Positions 1-9,314 are shown, numbered from the stretch's first letter. The stretch: DNA of 39,399 nucleotides from an uncultured Acidimicrobiaceae bacterium (GCA_913041415.1 CAJWHS010000016.1:1-39399); one strand, 5' to 3'. Notes: generated by a model from the sequence alone, not told the origin. Numbers and translations are program-made.

Positions 1-603
1 CCGGCCAGCGAGATGCTCGACGGCGTCGGCGTCGGCGCTCGCACCCTCGACCTCGAGCCCCCGTCGGACGAGCTCGGCGATGTCGGTCTCGTCGAGGGCA
101 TGAAGACGAAACAGAGTCGATCGCGACATCAACGGCGGGTTGACCTCGAAGTGCGGGTTTTCGGTGGTGGCGCCGATCAGCACGATCAACCCCTCCTCGA
201 CGGCGGGCAGCAGCGTGTCCTGTTGGGCCTTGTTGAACCGGTGCACCTCGTCGAGAAACAGGATCGTTCCGGTGCCGCGCTCGCCGAGTCGGTGACGAGC
301 CGACGCAATCTCTTCCCGCACGTCCTTCACCGACGCAGTGACCGCCGACAGTTCGACGAACACCTTTTCGGTCGTCGACGCTATCAGGCGCGACAGGCTC
401 GTCTTCCCGGTTCCGGGTGGGCCCCAGAAGATCACCGACGACAAACGATCGCCCTCGATCAAGGCCCGCAACGGACGCCCTGCAGCAAGCAGATGCCGCT
501 GGCCGACGACATCGTCGAGGTTGCGCGGCCGCAGCCGAGCCGCGAGCGGTGAGCGTCCCGACAAGCGCTCCTCGGCGGCGGCGGCGAACAGGTCGTCGGC
601 CAT
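1..603 (-). CDS. rarA: Replication-associated recombination protein A, AAA+ ATPase (3' end beyond window)
   Basis: This is the N-terminal 201 codons of RarA/MgsA, a clamp-loader-like AAA+ ATPase of the WRNIP1/Mgs1 family that acts at stalled replication forks. Walker A (GPPGTGKT) lies at residues 61-68. Walker B has D118-E119, followed by the family's HRFNKAQQD stretch. The N-terminal RPRNLDDVVGQ and the ATTENPHFEVN stretch are also typical of the family. The ATG at 601-603 starts MADDLF. A TAGGGT hexamer ends 7 nt upstream of it and there is no Shine-Dalgarno, so the mRNA is probably leaderless. The gene runs off the left edge, so the C-terminal tetramerisation part is not visible. It lies downstream of aspS on the same strand, but with its own promoter. 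Confidence 0.93.
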   Translation of the reverse strand, partial: MADDLFAAAAEERLSGRSPLAARLRPRNLDDVVGQRHLLAAGRPLRALIEGDRLSSVIFWGPPGTGKTSLSRLIASTTEKVFVELSAVTASVKDVREEIASARHRLGERGTGTILFLDEVHRFNKAQQDTLLPAVEEGLIVLIGATTENPHFEVNPPLMSRSTLFRLHALDETDIAELVRRGLEVEGASADADAVEHLAGR

Positions 604-610
604 CGCCGGG

Positions 611-616
611 ACCCTA
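611..616 (-). promoter_or_regulatory. -10 hexamer TAGGGT of rarA (leaderless)
   Basis: TAGGGT on the minus strand is separated by 7 nt (CCCGGCG) from the rarA ATG. This places the predicted transcription start at the A of the start codon. It fits the actinobacterial TANNNT -10 rule and the same spacing recurs at other genes here. Confidence 0.55.
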
Positions 617-659
617 CTCCCGGAGACCTCCAGACCGCAGGAGCGCCGCAGCCCAGAGG

Positions 660-2420
660 TCAGGTCGCAGGCGGCAGGACCCGGATCCCGAGTTCCTCGA
701 GGTGTCCGTCGTCGATCGGCGACGGCGCATTGGTCAGCGGATCGGCACCCGACTGTGTCTTCGGGAAGGCGATGACCTCACGGATGTTGGTCTCACCCGC
801 CAGCAGCGCCGTGAGGCGATCGAGTCCGAAGGCGAAACCACCGTGCGGCGGGGCGCCGTAGCGGAACGCATCGATGAAGAAACCGAACTTGGCCTCTCGC
901 TCCTCCTCGCCAATGCCGAGGAGTTCGAAGATGCGATTCTGTACGTCGGATCGGTTGATCCGGATCGAACCCGAACCAAGTTCCCAGCCGTTGAGCACGA
1001 GGTCGTAGGCCTGCGAGCGGACCTTCAGCAGGTCCTCGCCCGAACCGTCGAGCAGATCCCAGTCGTCCTCGTGCGGCATCGTGAACGGGTGGTGCGCCGG
1101 GATCGGCTTGCCGTTGTCGGCGATCGTCTCGAACAGCGGGAAGTCGACGACCCAGAGGAAGTTGAGTCCCCCTTCGTTCACCGGCGGCTTGCCAAGTTCG
1201 AGGCGCAGCAGGCCGAGCACGTGGCGCACGAGACGACGCTCGTCGGCGACGAGGAAGACCATGTCGCCGGGTTGGGCCTCGAGCGCAGCGATGACCTGTG
1301 ACGACTCGTCGGCTGACAAGAACTTGGCGACACCGGCGTCGAGGGCCGGCCCCGACGCGCCGTCGATGACCTTCATCCACGCAAGACCCTTCGCGCCCCA
1401 GCGCTGGCAGATCTCGACGAGGGCGTCGATCTGGTTGCGGCTGAGTGCGTCAACACCGCCCTCCATGCGGATGCCCTTCACACAGGGCGCTTGGAACACG
1501 CGGGCCTCGGTGCCTTCGAAGACCGGGGTGAGCTCGACGAGTTCCATGCCGAACCGGGTGTCAGGCTTGTCCGAGCCGTACCGCTCCTGCGCCTCGAGCC
1601 AGCTCATGCGTGCGAATTCGGTGGGTCGCTCCCCGGTGACCGCCTCGGCAGCGTTGGCAACCGCATGACCAATCGCAGTGAAGACATCTTCTTGGTCGAC
1701 GAAGCTCATCTCTGCGTCGAGCTGCATGAACTCGAACTGGCGGTCGGCACGCAGGTCCTCGTCACGCAAACAGCGGGCGATCTGGTAGTAGCGGTCGACA
1801 CCGCCAACCATGCAGAGCTGCTTGAACAGCTGCGGGCTCTGAGGCAGGGCGTAGAACGAGCCCGGCTCCTTGCGGGAGGGCACGACGAAGTCGCGGGCAC
1901 CTTCGGGGGTGGACGCAATCAACATCGGGGTCTCGACTTCGACGAAGCCCTGATCCTCCATACCGTGACGCACGGCGGAGTTCACGGCGGCCCGGGTGCG
2001 AAGGTTGTTCTGCATGCGCTGCTTGCGCAGGTCGACGTACCGGTGACGCAGACGGATGGTCTCATCGACCTCGGTGCGCTCGTCGAGCGGGAACGGCGGC
2101 GGCTCGGCCTCGGCCAAAACCTCGATCTCGACGACCTCGATCTCGATCTCGCCCGTGGCGAGATCACGGTTCGCGGTGTTGTCGGGCCGCAATCGCACCT
2201 CGCCGGTCATCCTTGCGACGTACTCACTGCGGAGGTCGTGGCTCGAGTTGACGACGCACTGCACGACACCGGTGCGGTCGCGCAGATCGATGAAGGCAAG
2301 GTGCTCGCCGTGCTCACGACGGCGATCGACCCAGCCGCACACGGAGACGGTCCGGCCAGCGTCGGCAGCCGTCAGCTGGCCGCACATGTCGGTGCGCATC
2401 GAGGTGGTGTGATCCTGCAT
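660..2420 (-). CDS. aspS: Aspartyl-tRNA synthetase (probably Asp/Asn non-discriminating)
   Basis: Bacterial-type class IIb synthetase that charges tRNA with aspartate. The N-terminal OB anticodon domain is recognisable (CGQLTAADAG, CGWVDRRREHG, FIDLRDRTG). Class II motif 2 reads RCLRDEDLRADRQFEFMQLD. A GAD insertion domain follows, and motif 3 is the GFAFGLDRLTALL region. The C-terminal FPKTQSGADPLTNAP is typical. The reading frame is open to 2546, but that would overlap hisS by 80 bases. I chose the ATG at 2420, which has AGGA 11 nt upstream; the ATG at 2399 (MRTDMCGQ) is an equally good alternative. The His in RREHG, residue 30 counted from the 2399 start, is the residue associated with non-discriminating enzymes, which fits a GatCAB-dependent Asn-tRNA route (inference). 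It follows hisS by about 46 bases and may be co-transcribed. Confidence 0.95.
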   Translation of the reverse strand: MQDHTTSMRTDMCGQLTAADAGRTVSVCGWVDRRREHGEHLAFIDLRDRTGVVQCVVNSSHDLRSEYVARMTGEVRLRPDNTANRDLATGEIEIEVVEIEVLAEAEPPPFPLDERTEVDETIRLRHRYVDLRKQRMQNNLRTRAAVNSAVRHGMEDQGFVEVETPMLIASTPEGARDFVVPSRKEPGSFYALPQSPQLFKQLCMVGGVDRYYQIARCLRDEDLRADRQFEFMQLDAEMSFVDQEDVFTAIGHAVANAAEAVTGERPTEFARMSWLEAQERYGSDKPDTRFGMELVELTPVFEGTEARVFQAPCVKGIRMEGGVDALSRNQIDALVEICQRWGAKGLAWMKVIDGASGPALDAGVAKFLSADESSQVIAALEAQPGDMVFLVADERRLVRHVLGLLRLELGKPPVNEGGLNFLWVVDFPLFETIADNGKPIPAHHPFTMPHEDDWDLLDGSGEDLLKVRSQAYDLVLNGWELGSGSIRINRSDVQNRIFELLGIGEEEREAKFGFFIDAFRYGAPPHGGFAFGLDRLTALLAGETNIREVIAFPKTQSGADPLTNAPSPIDDGHLEELGIRVLPPAT

Positions 2421-2466
2421 GTCCTGGTGATTCCTGATCGCTGGGAGAAGGGGTTGCTGAATGGGG

Positions 2467-3732
2467 TTACGAGAGAAGGCGGGCGACGCGCTCAGCGAGA
2501 TCGGCGAGAGCGATCTGCTGCTGGCCGGTATCGCGGCGAAGATCACGGAGGGTCACCTCGCCGTTGGCGACCTCGTCCTCGCCGATGATGGCGGCGAACA
2601 GGGCACCGGAACGGTCGGCGACCTTCATCTGGGCCTTCATGGAGCGGCCACCATAGGAACGATCAGCGCCGATGCCGGCGTTCCGGAGGGTGGTGCACAC
2701 CCCGAGGGCGTGGCTGCCGCCGGTGACGTCGACGACGAAGACCTTCACCGCCGACTCGGGCGTGGCGAAGACACCTTCGGCGTCGCAGGCGAGGAGGATG
2801 CGGTCGACGCCCAGGGCGAAGCCGATGCCCGGGGTGGCGGGGCCACCGAGATCCTCGACCAGGCCGTCGTACCGACCACCGCCACCAACGGCATTCTGGG
2901 CGGTGGCGAGGGCATCAGCGGCGAACTCGAAGGTGGTCCGGGTGTAGTAGTCAAGGCCGCGCACAAGGCGCGGTGACAGCTCATACGGGATGCCCAGTTG
3001 TTCGAGACCAGCACGGACCATCTCGAAGTGTTCATGGGTCTCGTCGGTGAGGAAATCGACCATCAGCGGCGCAGCCGAAATGATCGCTGCATCTTCGACG
3101 CGCTTGGAGTCGAGCACGCGCAGCGGGTTGCGTTCGAACGTGACCTGGCTCTGCGGCGACAGCGACGCCGCGTTGTCGGAGAGGTAAGTACGCAGCGCGT
3201 CCATGTAGGCCGGGCGGCAGGTCGGGTCGCCGAGGCTGTTCAGCAGCAAGGTGACCTTGCGAAGGCCCAGCGACTCATAGAAGTGCCAGCCGAGCGCGAT
3301 GGCGTCGACGTCGGCTTGGGGGTCGTCGGTGCCGAGGGTCTCGATGCCGACCTGGGCGAACTGGCGGTAGCGACCGGCCTGGGGCTGCTCGTAACGGAAC
3401 TGGGGTCCCTCGTACCAGACCTTCCACGGCGGGGTGGGCCGGTGCTCGGCGAAGGCGCGGCATACCGATGCGGTGAGTTCTGGCCGGAGGGCGAGATGCT
3501 GTGGCGGGTCGCCCTTGTCGAAGAAGTCGAACATCTCCTTGGTGACGACGTCGGTCGACTCGCCCAGTCGTTTGAAGACACCGAGGTCCTCGAAGATCGG
3601 CGACATGATCTCGCCGAAGCCTGCGAGTTCGGCCTGCTGTGCGAACGCGTTGATCAGCGCCCGGCGACGACCCGACTCGGGCGGCAGGATGTCACGCGTG
3701 CCCTTGGGGGCTTTGAAGGTCGGCTCGGCCAC
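2467..3732 (-). CDS. hisS: Histidyl-tRNA synthetase
   Basis: Class II histidyl-tRNA synthetase of 421 residues, the usual bacterial length. The protein starts with AEPTFKAPKGTRDILPPE, the family's N-terminus. Motif 2 is the WYEGPQFRYEQPQAGRYRQF region. The histidine-binding signature GLDYYTRTTFEF is present, and GGGRYDGL with GFALGVDRI forms motif 3. The C-terminal anticodon-binding domain begins around residue 325 (VKVFVVDVTGG). The only start fitting the family is a GTG at 3730-3732. No Shine-Dalgarno precedes it, but TAGCCT lies 8 nt upstream. It lies between rel and aspS, an arrangement common in actinobacteria. Confidence 0.96.
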   Translation of the reverse strand: MAEPTFKAPKGTRDILPPESGRRRALINAFAQQAELAGFGEIMSPIFEDLGVFKRLGESTDVVTKEMFDFFDKGDPPQHLALRPELTASVCRAFAEHRPTPPWKVWYEGPQFRYEQPQAGRYRQFAQVGIETLGTDDPQADVDAIALGWHFYESLGLRKVTLLLNSLGDPTCRPAYMDALRTYLSDNAASLSPQSQVTFERNPLRVLDSKRVEDAAIISAAPLMVDFLTDETHEHFEMVRAGLEQLGIPYELSPRLVRGLDYYTRTTFEFAADALATAQNAVGGGGRYDGLVEDLGGPATPGIGFALGVDRILLACDAEGVFATPESAVKVFVVDVTGGSHALGVCTTLRNAGIGADRSYGGRSMKAQMKVADRSGALFAAIIGEDEVANGEVTLRDLRRDTGQQQIALADLAERVARLLS

Positions 3733-3740
3733 GAGGGGTC

Positions 3741-3746
3741 AGGCTA
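3741..3746 (-). promoter_or_regulatory. Possible -10 hexamer TAGCCT of hisS
   Basis: TAGCCT on the minus strand is 8 nt from the hisS GTG, one base wider than the 7-nt spacing seen at other genes here. Leaderless or near-leaderless initiation is possible. Confidence 0.35.
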
Positions 3747-3827
3747 CCGGCCACCCCTCCCCTCCCTGCGGGTATTCCTGTCCGCGACGCGTTCCGAGGG
3801 ACCGGCACCTGGGATCTGAGGGCGATG

Positions 3828-6068
3828 TCAGGAGCGAGCGGCGCCGGGCATGATCCGGTAGGCCTCGTAGACCGACTCGACGCCATAGATCGAAGAAAGC
3901 ACCGAATCGAGCTGGCTGACGTCGGCGAGTTCGAACTCAAACTGCATCTTGGCTACGGCGTCGTCGCCGGTCTCTGTGCTCACACCGGTGACATTGAGGC
4001 CGTGATCGGTGAGCACCTTGGCGACGTCGACCAGAAGCGCGGCCCGATCAAGCGCCAGGATCTCGATTGTGGTCGGGAACCGACCAACGTGCTCGGCGTC
4101 CCACTCGACGTCGATGAGGCGGTCGGGCTGTCCTTCGGACAATTCCGTGGCATTGAGACAGTCGCTGCGGTGCACCGACACGCCTCGGCCCCTGGTGACG
4201 AAGCCAATGATCTCATCGGGCGGCACCGGTGAGCAGCACCGCGAGAGACGGATCATGATGTCGTCGAGGCCTTCGACGTGGACACCGGCCGATTGGTTGA
4301 CCCGGCGACGACCTCCCGAACGACGGTTGACGGTCGACGGCAGTCGCTGGGCCTCGACGACGGTCTCGGTCTCCTCTTCACCGCGCAGCTCGCGACCGAG
4401 TCGCTCGGCGACCGTCTGGGCGGTGACATGGCCTTCGCCGATGGCGGCGAACAACAGGTCTTCGTCGGTGTAGTTCATCGCCTCAAGGACCGACGCGAAG
4501 ACCGGCTCCTTGAGAATCCGGCGAGCAGCGAGCCCCTCGCGGCGAAGCGCCTGGATGAGATCTTCTCGACCTTCCTCGATCGCGTCCTCGCGACGCTCCC
4601 GGATGTACCACTGCTTGATCTTGTTGGCCGCCCGTCGGCTGGCGGCGAACTTCAGCCAGTCGCGGCTCGGACCAGCACCCTCGACGTTGGAAGTGAAGAC
4701 CTCGACCGAATCACCCGACTCGAGTCGAGTGTCTAGCGACACGAGGCGGCCGTTGACTTTGGCGCCGACGCAGCGGTGCCCGACGTCGGTGTGAATCGTG
4801 TAGGCGAAGTCGATCGGCGTGGCTCCGACCGGCAACTCGATGACCTTGCCCTTCGGCGTGAAGACGAAGACCTCGTCCTGGTCGAGATCGAACTTGAGGT
4901 TCGACATGAACTCCGACGGGTCGGATGTCTCCTGCTGCCACTCGACGATCCGGTTCAACCACGCGAGGTCGCCACCCGGCGAATCCTCCTTGTAATCCCA
5001 GTGAGCCGCCACGCCGTGCTCGGCGCGGGCGTGCATCTCCCTGGTGCGCAACTGCACCTCGAGCGACTTGCCCTGAGGACCCACCACGGTCGTGTGCAAC
5101 GACTGGTAGAGGTTGAACTTCGGCATCGCGATGTAGTCCTTGAACCGGCCCTGCACCGGATGCCACGTGGCGTGGATCGAACCGAGTGCGCCGTAGCAAT
5201 CACGCACGGAATCACAGATCACCCGGATGGCGACAAGATCGAAGATCTCGTCGAACGAGCGGCCCTTCACGACCATCTTTTCGTAGATCGACCAAAGGTG
5301 CTTCGGGCGGCCCTCAACATCGGCACGGATGCCGAGCTCGGCGAGCCGAGCCTGAACGTCGCCAACGACCTGAGCAAGGTAGAGATCGCGCTCCGGGGCG
5401 CGGAGTTGAACCATCTGGTCGATCTCGGCGTACCGACGGGTATGGAGGGCAGCGAAGGAAAGATCCTCCAGCTGCATCTTCATCTCCTGCATGCCGAGCC
5501 GGTGCGCAAGCGGCGCGTAGACCTCGAGGGTCTCGCGAGCGGTGCGCTCTTGTTTGAACGCTGGCATGCCCGCAATGGTCTGTAGATTGTGCAGACGATC
5601 GGCGAGCTTGATGATTAGCACCCGAATGTCCTGAGCGATCGCCACGATCATCTTGCGCATCGTGGCGGCCTGCTGCTCCTCCTTGGAGTCGTAATGGACC
5701 CGATCGAGCTTGGTGACGCCATCAACGATGCCGGCGAGTTCTGCGGAGAACTCCCGCTCCAGTTCCTCGATGCTGATCGTCGTGTCCTCAACGGCGTCGT
5801 GGAGCAGAGCGGCGGCGATAGAGATGTCGTCGAGGCCCTGCCGGGCAACGACAGTGGCCACCGCCACCGGATGGCGAATGTAGGGCTCCCCCGACTTGCG
5901 GTTCTGGCCGCGATGAGCCTCCTCGGCCACGGCGAACGCCGCCTCGAGCAGGGTCGTTTCGGTCTTCGGGTGATGCTTGGCGAACTCGGCGAGCAGCGGC
6001 GCGATCTCGGCGGACGACGGCCGGTTGGCGGCACGACGCCAGGGCAGAACACGAGTGACGGTCGACAT
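3828..6068 (-). CDS. rel: Bifunctional (p)ppGpp synthetase/hydrolase, Rel
   Basis: Stringent-response enzyme of 746 residues that makes and degrades (p)ppGpp. The HD hydrolase domain is intact: H66, H90-D91 and D157 in IIKLADRLHN. The synthetase domain carries FDEIFDLVAIRV and the RFKD motif at about 308-311. The RxKD form is typical of bifunctional Rel/SpoT rather than RelA. The TGS domain lies at roughly 393-455, followed by the conserved-cysteine segment (RLSRCCSPVPPDEIIGF). The C-terminal ACT domain (about 665-740) begins TIEILALDRAALLVDVAKV. The ATG overlaps the stop of apt as ATGA, so translation is coupled. The apt-rel pairing matches M. tuberculosis and links purine salvage with alarmone metabolism. 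Confidence 0.96.
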   Translation of the reverse strand: MSTVTRVLPWRRAANRPSSAEIAPLLAEFAKHHPKTETTLLEAAFAVAEEAHRGQNRKSGEPYIRHPVAVATVVARQGLDDISIAAALLHDAVEDTTISIEELEREFSAELAGIVDGVTKLDRVHYDSKEEQQAATMRKMIVAIAQDIRVLIIKLADRLHNLQTIAGMPAFKQERTARETLEVYAPLAHRLGMQEMKMQLEDLSFAALHTRRYAEIDQMVQLRAPERDLYLAQVVGDVQARLAELGIRADVEGRPKHLWSIYEKMVVKGRSFDEIFDLVAIRVICDSVRDCYGALGSIHATWHPVQGRFKDYIAMPKFNLYQSLHTTVVGPQGKSLEVQLRTREMHARAEHGVAAHWDYKEDSPGGDLAWLNRIVEWQQETSDPSEFMSNLKFDLDQDEVFVFTPKGKVIELPVGATPIDFAYTIHTDVGHRCVGAKVNGRLVSLDTRLESGDSVEVFTSNVEGAGPSRDWLKFAASRRAANKIKQWYIRERREDAIEEGREDLIQALRREGLAARRILKEPVFASVLEAMNYTDEDLLFAAIGEGHVTAQTVAERLGRELRGEEETETVVEAQRLPSTVNRRSGGRRRVNQSAGVHVEGLDDIMIRLSRCCSPVPPDEIIGFVTRGRGVSVHRSDCLNATELSEGQPDRLIDVEWDAEHVGRFPTTIEILALDRAALLVDVAKVLTDHGLNVTGVSTETGDDAVAKMQFEFELADVSQLDSVLSSIYGVESVYEAYRIMPGAARS

Positions 6069-6604
6069 CAGCCACCCACCTCGATCGCCGCCTCAATGCG
6101 AGCATCGCCGAGCTTGGCTCGCCCACCGAGGAACGACAGTTCGAGCAGGAACGAGTAACCGGCGAGGGTCGCGCCGAGTCCTTCGAGGAGGAGGGCCGCC
6201 GCAGCTGCGGTGCCTCCGGTGGCGAGCACATCGTCGAGCACGAGGACATGCTCGCCGGGCGAAACGGCGTCGGCGTGGATCTCGATCGTGTCGGTGCCGT
6301 ATTCGAGGTCGTACTGCTGGGCCAACGTGGCGCCAGGAAGCTTGCCCACCTTGCGGATCGGGACGAAGCCGACGCCGAGCGACCGGGCAACCGCAGCGCC
6401 AAGGATGAACCCTCGAGCTTCGATGCCGACGACGATGTCGACCCCGACGTCACGCCATGGATCGGCGAGCGCCTCGATGGTCGACGCGAGTCCGTCCGGG
6501 TGGGCGAGCAGGGGCGTGATGTCCTTGAAGACGATCCCAGGCTGAGGAACGTCAGGGATGTCGCGGATCAGACCGACGAGTTCGGCGACAGACAGTCGTC
6601 CCAT
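6068..6604 (-). CDS. apt: Adenine phosphoribosyltransferase
   Basis: Type I phosphoribosyltransferase of 178 residues that converts adenine and PRPP to AMP in purine salvage. The PRPP-binding loop is VLVLDDVLATGGTA, and the N-terminal GIVFKDITPLL and the GIEARGFILGAAVA stretch are typical of Apt. GTG (6607) and ATG (6604) are adjacent. I chose the ATG because a TACGAT hexamer is 6 nt upstream of it and no Shine-Dalgarno is visible. The stop overlaps the rel start. A 15-base gap separates it from secF, whose promoter is elsewhere, so it can be transcribed independently. Confidence 0.95.
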   Translation of the reverse strand: MGRLSVAELVGLIRDIPDVPQPGIVFKDITPLLAHPDGLASTIEALADPWRDVGVDIVVGIEARGFILGAAVARSLGVGFVPIRKVGKLPGATLAQQYDLEYGTDTIEIHADAVSPGEHVLVLDDVLATGGTAAAAALLLEGLGATLAGYSFLLELSFLGGRAKLGDARIEAAIEVGG

Positions 6605-6610
6605 CACTCG

Positions 6611-6616
6611 ATCGTA
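6611..6616 (-). promoter_or_regulatory. -10 hexamer TACGAT of apt-rel (leaderless)
   Basis: TACGAT on the minus strand lies 6 nt (CGAGTG) before the apt ATG at 6604. This supports that ATG over the GTG immediately upstream and suggests a leaderless apt-rel transcript starting in the short gap after secF. Confidence 0.5.
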
Positions 6617-6622
6617 GCGGGT

Positions 6623-7783
6623 TCAGGACTTCTTCTTTTTCCGCGGCTTCGGCGGCTGACCGGGTCGAGCGGCCGACTGTGTGCGTTTCGCCGCTGCGCC
6701 TCGCTGCGCTGCCTGGCCCCGGAAAGCACGCTGACTGCTCGAGGTGCGACTCCCGCTGCCACTCGGCCGCTCACGGGTCGTCGGGATACCGGCGAGGGCG
6801 ACGTCGTCCTCGCTTACCCGTCGAGTACCGGTCTCACCTTCGCGAGCGCGCACCTTGTCGGCGACTGCCCGGTTCTCGGCTTCGCGCTCCTTCATGTACG
6901 CCACGACAGACGCCGCCACGAAAATCGACGAATAGGTACCGACGAGGATGCCGATCAGCAAGGCGATGGCGAACTCCTGCAGCGTCAGCGCCCCGAGGAA
7001 GACCGAACCGATCAACAGCATCGACAACACCGGGAGCACCGACGTGATCGAGGTGTTAATCGAGCGCATCAACACCTGGTTGAGCGACTGGTTCATCATC
7101 TCGCTGTAGGTGTAGCGACCGGTGACGGTGAGACGCCCACCGACATCGCGAACCTTGTCGTAGACGACGATCGTGTCGTACAGCGAGTAGCCCATGATCG
7201 TCAGGAACGCGATGACAGTCGCCGGCGTGACCTCAAACTGGAAGATCGCATATACACCGACTGAGATGAGGATGTCGTGGGCCACGGCCACGAGCGCGCC
7301 AACGGCCATCTTCCATTCAAGCCTCACGGCGATGTAGCCCGCAACGATGACGAAGAACCAGAAGAGCGCGTTGCGGGCCTTACTCGTGATCTGATCGCCC
7401 CAGGACGGACCAACAGTGGTCACGCTCACATCGGTGACGTCGACCGAGGCGAGCTCGGCGAGAGTCGCCGTCACGGCGGCGACCTCCTCCTGCGTATCAA
7501 GGTCGGCGCGGACCCGGATCGCATCGGAACCGAGGGTCTGGATCTTGCCACTTTCGGCGCCGGTGCCACCGAGGGCATCGCGGGTATCGGCGACGGACAC
7601 GCCAGGAGCGGTCACTTCCCACGCAGTCCCACCCTCGAACTCGATCCCGAGGTTGAGGCCCCGGAACACGAGCGCGCCGACGCTGATCAGAACGAGCACG
7701 GCCGAGCCGACGAGGGCCTTGCGCCACATCGCCGGAAAGTCGAAGTGGTGCTCGTTGCGAAAGAGCACGCGGAGCGTCTTCAC
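6623..7783 (-). CDS. secF: Protein translocase subunit SecF
   Basis: Inner-membrane RND-type subunit that uses the proton gradient to assist SecYEG export. It has 386 residues. An N-terminal transmembrane helix (about 24-42) is followed by the SecF form of the family motif, GIEFEGG, at 46-52. A periplasmic P1-like domain and five further helices follow (from about residue 138 to 285), including the conserved GYSLYDTIVVYDKVRD and MNQSLNQVLMRSINTS stretches. The C-terminus is a long, Arg/Lys/Gly-rich cytoplasmic tail ending PKPRKKKKS, longer than in E. coli and perhaps ribosome-facing or membrane-associated (inference). The GTG start overlaps the secD stop as GTGA. Confidence 0.95.
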   Translation of the reverse strand: MKTLRVLFRNEHHFDFPAMWRKALVGSAVLVLISVGALVFRGLNLGIEFEGGTAWEVTAPGVSVADTRDALGGTGAESGKIQTLGSDAIRVRADLDTQEEVAAVTATLAELASVDVTDVSVTTVGPSWGDQITSKARNALFWFFVIVAGYIAVRLEWKMAVGALVAVAHDILISVGVYAIFQFEVTPATVIAFLTIMGYSLYDTIVVYDKVRDVGGRLTVTGRYTYSEMMNQSLNQVLMRSINTSITSVLPVLSMLLIGSVFLGALTLQEFAIALLIGILVGTYSSIFVAASVVAYMKEREAENRAVADKVRAREGETGTRRVSEDDVALAGIPTTRERPSGSGSRTSSSQRAFRGQAAQRGAAAKRTQSAARPGQPPKPRKKKKS

Positions 7784-9309
7784 GAGGCAACTCCGATCGT
7801 TGCCGGCTCCGGTGTGGCGTCGCGCGCCTTCGGAATGCCGTACGTGCTGGGCTTCCGGGCGAGATCGATGTCGAGGTTAGCTAGGATGCGGATCGCAGGG
7901 CCCATAAAGAAGTAGGTGGCGACGAGATCGAGCACCGTGGCCAGCCCGAGGAAGAGGGCGAAGCCGCGGACCTGGCCGACGGTGAGGGTGTACAGCACGA
8001 CGGCGGCGATCAGGCTCGCCACATTGGCCTTCACTATCGTCGAGTAGGCGATCGGGAACGACCGCTCGACGGCCGACCGAACCGTCCGGCCACCCTTAAC
8101 GTCCTCCTTCAGATGCTCGAAGTAGACGACGTTGGAGTCGACCGACACACCGATCGACACGATCAAGCCCGTGACCCCGGCGAGCGTGAGCGCGAGCCCG
8201 TGCGAGGCACCGAGCCAGGCGACGATGGTCCACAGCAGCGCACCGGAGATCAGCAACGACACGATCGCCACGACACCGAGGTAGCGGTAATAGGCGATCA
8301 GATAGATCGAGACGAGCAGCACGCCGATGAGACCGGCGAGCACGCCGGCGTCGAGGGCATCCTCACCGAGGGTGGAACTGACGATGCGGCTCTCCTGCGG
8401 GGTGAGTTCGAGCGGCAGGGCACCGAAGTTGAGTGCCAGGGCGAGGTCCTTGGCCTCCTCCTCGGTGAACGAGCCGGAGATCGTGATCTGGTCGCGCTCG
8501 AAATAGGCGGCGTTGACACTCGGGGCCGACTCGACGAACCCGTCGATCTCGATGGCGACCCGCCCGGCCGGACACGAGGCCTGGAAGGTATTGCAGGCGG
8601 CAGCGATCACGTTGAAATCATCGATCCCGGGCGAACCAGACATGAAGATCGGTGCAACCGACCACCCCTGCTGCACATTGAAGCGAGCGGCCGCGCTCTC
8701 CAGGGCCTCACCGGTCAGGCGCTGACCGGGCACCTCGGGCTCAAGCACGGTCGGCACCGGACCCATTCGGATTCGACCCTGGAAGGTCGAGTTGTTGCGC
8801 TCCTGCAGAACCGAAGGCTCCGATGTGGCAGCGTCGGGTGTGAGGGTCCACCGATCGACGATGTCCTGCGCCTCGGCGAGCGCAGCGCCGTCGAGATCGC
8901 CGGCGGCGATCGCTGCAGTGGCGGCGTTCAACGCGGCCTCATCGTCGAAGGTGGCTTGCTGGAGGACGGGTCGAAATCGAAGCTCGGCGGTCTGACCGAC
9001 AAGGTCGATCGCACGCTGCTGATCCTCGACGCCGGGGATCTGGACAAGGATCGTCTCGCCCTGACGGGTCACCTCAGGCTCGCGTACACCAAGACCATCG
9101 ACGCGGTTTCGGATGATATCGACCGCCTGGTCGAGCGTCTCCTCGGTGATCTCCTGGCCGTCGGGCAGCGGCTCGGGTTCGAGTACCACGGACGCCCCGC
9201 CCTGCAGGTCGAGTCCGAGCAGCGGCTCGTTGCCCGACGCGAAGGTGTAGACGAGACCCGCAACCGAGATCGCGATGATCCCGACGACGTAGGTGACCTG
9301 ACGGCGCAC
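7780..9309 (-). CDS. secD: Protein translocase subunit SecD
   Basis: Partner of SecF in the SecDF-YajC complex, 509 residues. An N-terminal helix (about 5-23) precedes the SecD signature GLDLQGG at 32-38. The periplasmic domain includes IIRNRVDGLGVREPEVTRQG, the conserved P1 core. The C-terminal half contains five helices, with LGEDALDAGVLAGLIG and GVSVDSNVVYFEHLKEDVKGG resembling the proton-relay region. The start is GTG, 5 bases after yajC ends, and the stop overlaps secF. The yajC-secD-secF order is the classic operon and all three are probably translated from one message. Confidence 0.95.
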   Translation of the reverse strand: MRRQVTYVVGIIAISVAGLVYTFASGNEPLLGLDLQGGASVVLEPEPLPDGQEITEETLDQAVDIIRNRVDGLGVREPEVTRQGETILVQIPGVEDQQRAIDLVGQTAELRFRPVLQQATFDDEAALNAATAAIAAGDLDGAALAEAQDIVDRWTLTPDAATSEPSVLQERNNSTFQGRIRMGPVPTVLEPEVPGQRLTGEALESAAARFNVQQGWSVAPIFMSGSPGIDDFNVIAAACNTFQASCPAGRVAIEIDGFVESAPSVNAAYFERDQITISGSFTEEEAKDLALALNFGALPLELTPQESRIVSSTLGEDALDAGVLAGLIGVLLVSIYLIAYYRYLGVVAIVSLLISGALLWTIVAWLGASHGLALTLAGVTGLIVSIGVSVDSNVVYFEHLKEDVKGGRTVRSAVERSFPIAYSTIVKANVASLIAAVVLYTLTVGQVRGFALFLGLATVLDLVATYFFMGPAIRILANLDIDLARKPSTYGIPKARDATPEPATIGVAS

Positions 9310-9314
9310 GTCGC

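Noticed and set aside
417-1301. Long plus-strand open frames opposite rarA and aspS
   Set aside because: They are antisense to strongly conserved synthetase sequence, have no ribosome-binding site and encode low-complexity Arg/Asp-rich protein, as GC-rich shadows do.
2421-2466. T-box or other leader before aspS
   Set aside because: Only 46 bases separate it from hisS and no T-box elements are present.
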